The position numbers and the translations under genes are program-made. DNA of 64,000 nucleotides from NCBI GenBank assembly GCA_029261835.1, contig JAJDAO010000082.1, positions 1 through 64,000 of the forward strand, written 5' to 3'. Positions 62,160-64,000 of the stretch are shown in pieces. How positions within the stretch are numbered: the first letter of the stretch is position 1; each line of letters starts with the position of its first letter. The notes beneath the pieces were generated by a model that saw only the letters and a list, made by a program, of their open reading frames with translations, was not told the origin of the DNA and did no database searches. Source of the DNA: Deltaproteobacteria bacterium (GTDB lineage Bacteria; Myxococcota_A; UBA9160; UBA4427).

Positions 62160-62834
62160 ATGCGACTCTTGGCAGCTGGCCCGCTCGCGATCGCCCTGCT
62201 GATCGTCGGCGCAACGAGTGTGGGCGCCTATCGGCTCGACGTGACCTCCAACTACAACTACGACAATCCCCTCTCCGTTAGCGATACCGTGACGGTCACC
62301 TTGGCGTTTGACACCGAGGGTGGGACGGACGTGGCGCTTCTCGGCATCGGCGTCATCTTCGACACGGGCGTTCTGGCCTACGACCGGACGGCCTCGTCGA
62401 CGACTTCCTACCTTCTCTACACGACCGCCAGGGCCGCTTACCTGAGGGCAGCCAACTCGTGCGGCGGTGGCTATGGCAGCCCGAACGCGGGCATGGGGTG
62501 TAGCCCCCACCCGACACTCGCCGACCAGGTTCAGGTCGATTTCTTCTCGAGCCAGGTTGGATCGAACACCGGCGTCCCGACTGCGACGACGGGTGCCGAG
62601 TGGCTCGTCAGCCTCGTCTTCCACGTCACTGGCGTGGGCGATGGATTTGGCGACATCACCATCACGCTGAACCCGGTTCGCAGTGGTATCCTGCAGCTCG
62701 GTTCCGCATCGGGTGGTGCTCAACCCCCGCTGGCGGTCAATGTCGGCGTGATCCCGGAGCCCACCACGGCCCTGCTGCTGGGTATCGGCCTCCTCGGGCT
62801 GTGGGGTGTGGGCCGTCGCGAGCGCGCGAGGTAG
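62160..62834 (+). CDS. PEP-CTERM surface protein with cohesin-like ectodomain (copy 2)
   Basis: A 224-residue paralogue of the protein at 51.9 kb. Signal peptide (LLAAGPLAIALLIVGATSV), a beta-rich ectodomain with TVTVTLAFDTEGGTDVALL, VIFDTGVLAYDR, EWLVSLVFHVTG and GFGDITITLNP, and a PEP-CTERM tail (PEPTTALLLGIGLLG, then GRRERAR). AAGGAGAGG precedes the ATG. Compared with copy 1, sequence near the membrane-distal loops differs, while the middle and 3' part is nearly identical in DNA. Confidence 0.85.
   Translation: MRLLAAGPLAIALLIVGATSVGAYRLDVTSNYNYDNPLSVSDTVTVTLAFDTEGGTDVALLGIGVIFDTGVLAYDRTASSTTSYLLYTTARAAYLRAANSCGGGYGSPNAGMGCSPHPTLADQVQVDFFSSQVGSNTGVPTATTGAEWLVSLVFHVTGVGDGFGDITITLNPVRSGILQLGSASGGAQPPLAVNVGVIPEPTTALLLGIGLLGLWGVGRRERAR
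62583..62734. repeat. 152-bp tract nearly identical to 52297-52448
   Basis: Copy 2 of the shared tract. It differs from copy 1 at one base only. See the paired entry. Confidence 0.9.
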
Positions 62835-62848
62835 GCTCACGGCCGCAT

Positions 62849-62887
62849 CAGAGCGCAATGGCACTTCACGCTACGCGCTGCGCTCTG
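62849..62887 (+). terminator. Inverted repeat after PEP-CTERM copy 2, probable terminator
   Basis: CAGAGCGCA (62849-62857) and TGCGCTCTG (62879-62887) form a perfect 9-bp stem 14 bp past the stop codon, with a 21-nt loop. The tail TTGAGCC is short on T. A weaker counterpart of the terminator after copy 1. Confidence 0.5.
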
Positions 62888-62983
62888 TTGAGCCGAGGGT
62901 GTCGGCTCGGGCGGAACCTGCTACCCCGATAGACTAGCCGCGGAGACGCTTCAGGGCTCCGGGGAGGTCTTGGGGGTCGACAG

Positions 62984-64000
62984 GTGAAGCGTGGCGCCAG
63001 TGTCCTACGCCAGACGTTCGCCAGCGCTCTTGGCTCCGAATCCTGGAGGTCGACGGGCGGTCCCGGCGCGCTGCTCGCACTCGCGTTCGTGCTCGTGCTG
63101 ACGGGGTGCGGTGAGGAGCGGGCGCGGGAGGGCGTGGTCCCGCCGCGCGCCAGCTCTGCGAAGCCCGCGCTCGATGCCACCGCCCCGGCGTCGTCGTCGC
63201 CGGGCGTGAATCTGATCTTGATCACGCTGGACACGACGCGTGCCGACGCGCTCGGTGCCTACGGCCAGCAGCAGCAAGCCTCGCCCCACATCGATCGGCT
63301 GGCGGCGCACGGTGTGCTCTTCGAGCAGGTGACGACAAGCGCGCCCGAGACGCTGCCATCCCACGCCACGCTGTTCACGGGCAAGTGGCCCTACGTCCAC
63401 GGTGTGAGGGCCAACTCCGGCTACGTGCTCTCCGAGCGCAACCTGACGCTGGCCGAGGTTCTGCGAGACCGCGGCTACCGAACGGGTGCCGAGGTCGCCG
63501 CGCCGGTTCTTCGCAAGGAGACGCTCATCACCCAGGGCTTCGACCACTACCGCGGAGCCGAGAGCCCGGGCGTTGTCTTGAAGGAGATCAAGTACACGGA
63601 GGGCGAGGAGCGCAAGGTCAAGAAGCCGATGCGCGTGGGCTCCGATATCTCGGCGAAGGGGATCGAGTTTCTCCGGCGCAACCATGAAGAGACGTTCTTT
63701 CTCTGGCTCCACTACTTCGATCCTCACGATCCGTACTCGGCCCCCGCCACCTTCAACGCGATGTTTCCCGACAGTCGGTATCTCGCCGAGGTGGCGTCGA
63801 TGGACTTCCAGATCGGCCGCGTGATGGAAGAGGTCGAGCGACTCGGGCTGCGGGACAAGACGCTGGTCGTTCTGACCGCGGACCACGGGGAGGGCCTCTA
63901 CGAGCACGACGAGCCCACGCACAGCTATTTCGTGTACGACAGCACGATGCGGGTCCCGCTGATCCTCTCGGGTTTGAAACGCCTCCCCGCCGGCCGGCGA
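62984..64000 (+). CDS. Sulfatase-fold lipoprotein (3' end outside window)
   Basis: An open frame from GTG 62984 that continues beyond the window, 339 residues seen. The signal peptide (ALLALAFVLVLTGC) ends in a lipobox. Core motifs: ILITLDTTRADALGAYG, APETLPSHATLFTG, LHYFDPHDPY, VVLTADHGEGLYEHDE. As in the protein at 53.4 kb, threonine replaces the formylglycine Cys or Ser, and PSH replaces PSR. It has a different N-terminal linker, so it is a paralogue, not a recent copy. Partial; the metal site at the C-terminal side cannot be checked. Confidence 0.82.
   Translation, partial: MKRGASVLRQTFASALGSESWRSTGGPGALLALAFVLVLTGCGEERAREGVVPPRASSAKPALDATAPASSSPGVNLILITLDTTRADALGAYGQQQQASPHIDRLAAHGVLFEQVTTSAPETLPSHATLFTGKWPYVHGVRANSGYVLSERNLTLAEVLRDRGYRTGAEVAAPVLRKETLITQGFDHYRGAESPGVVLKEIKYTEGEERKVKKPMRVGSDISAKGIEFLRRNHEETFFLWLHYFDPHDPYSAPATFNAMFPDSRYLAEVASMDFQIGRVMEEVERLGLRDKTLVVLTADHGEGLYEHDEPTHSYFVYDSTMRVPLILSGLKRLPAGRR

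Noticed and set aside
1..64000. tRNA or rRNA genes, transposases, integrases
   Set aside because: No T-loop-like or rRNA-like stretches outside coding frames and no recognisable recombinase motifs were found by eye; a covariance-model search would be decisive.

Overview
This 64 kb window is GC-rich, densely packed chromosomal DNA from a Gram-negative bacterium. Its gene set fits the deltaproteobacterial groups (Myxococcota, Desulfobacterota and relatives): MlaA and MlaC outer-membrane lipid proteins, many Sec or Tat lipoproteins, an intact sigma-54 activator, a GGDEF/EAL receiver protein, a DHH phosphoesterase with a Rossmann-like N-terminus, and an exosortase/PEP-CTERM region. The lineage is inferred from gene content only. 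I see no rRNA, tRNA, CRISPR array, transposase, integrase or plasmid origin.

Layout. 0.2-5.2 kb: an apparent lipid operon on the minus strand (alpha-oxoamine synthase resembling serine palmitoyltransferase, Tat lipoprotein M19 dipeptidase, YhhN lysoplasmalogenase-like protein), next to convergent mlaA and mlaC homologues. 5.5-19.3 kb: mostly housekeeping genes, including alpha/beta hydrolases, a TVP38-type membrane protein, a queuosine-salvage hydrolase, a cold-shock-domain protein, glutamine-dependent NAD synthetase, a MaoC hydratase, an envelope aldo/keto reductase with cysteine clusters, REC-PAS-GGDEF-EAL, a DHH phosphoesterase, an Smr protein and an ApaH-like phosphatase. 20-31.6 kb: an M48 lipoprotein peptidase and a tungsten/molybdenum island (MoaD/ThiS-like carrier, aldehyde:ferredoxin oxidoreductase, MoeA, MoeA fused to a periplasmic-binding-like domain, CorC-type protein, ModABC). 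31.7-48.3 kb: RNA methyltransferase, NarL-type regulator, a lone TOPRIM-like protein overlapping a HAD phosphatase, Nfu, a transpeptidase, a degenerate and an intact NtrC-type regulator, a deaminase, a 29-residue basic microprotein, a double PilZ protein, CPBP protease, YqgE, ArsR, TSUP transporter and an HTH-citrate synthase.

48.4-64 kb is a surface-protein island and the most interesting part. It has an exosortase fused to an EpsI-like domain, a small secreted protein with thrombospondin-type-3 and dockerin-like calcium loops, two paralogous PEP-CTERM proteins whose ectodomain resembles a cohesin-type sandwich, lipoproteins, two sulfatase-fold lipoproteins with threonine where the formylglycine cysteine would be, and two very large membrane proteins joining an MFS-like domain, a spermidine-synthase-like domain and TPR repeats. 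My main hypothesis is that exosortase-anchored cohesin-like proteins display calcium-dependent dockerin-like partners. A -24/-12-like site before the dockerin-like gene and a GAFTGA-containing activator about 5 kb upstream suggest sigma-54 control. The last gene runs off the right edge.
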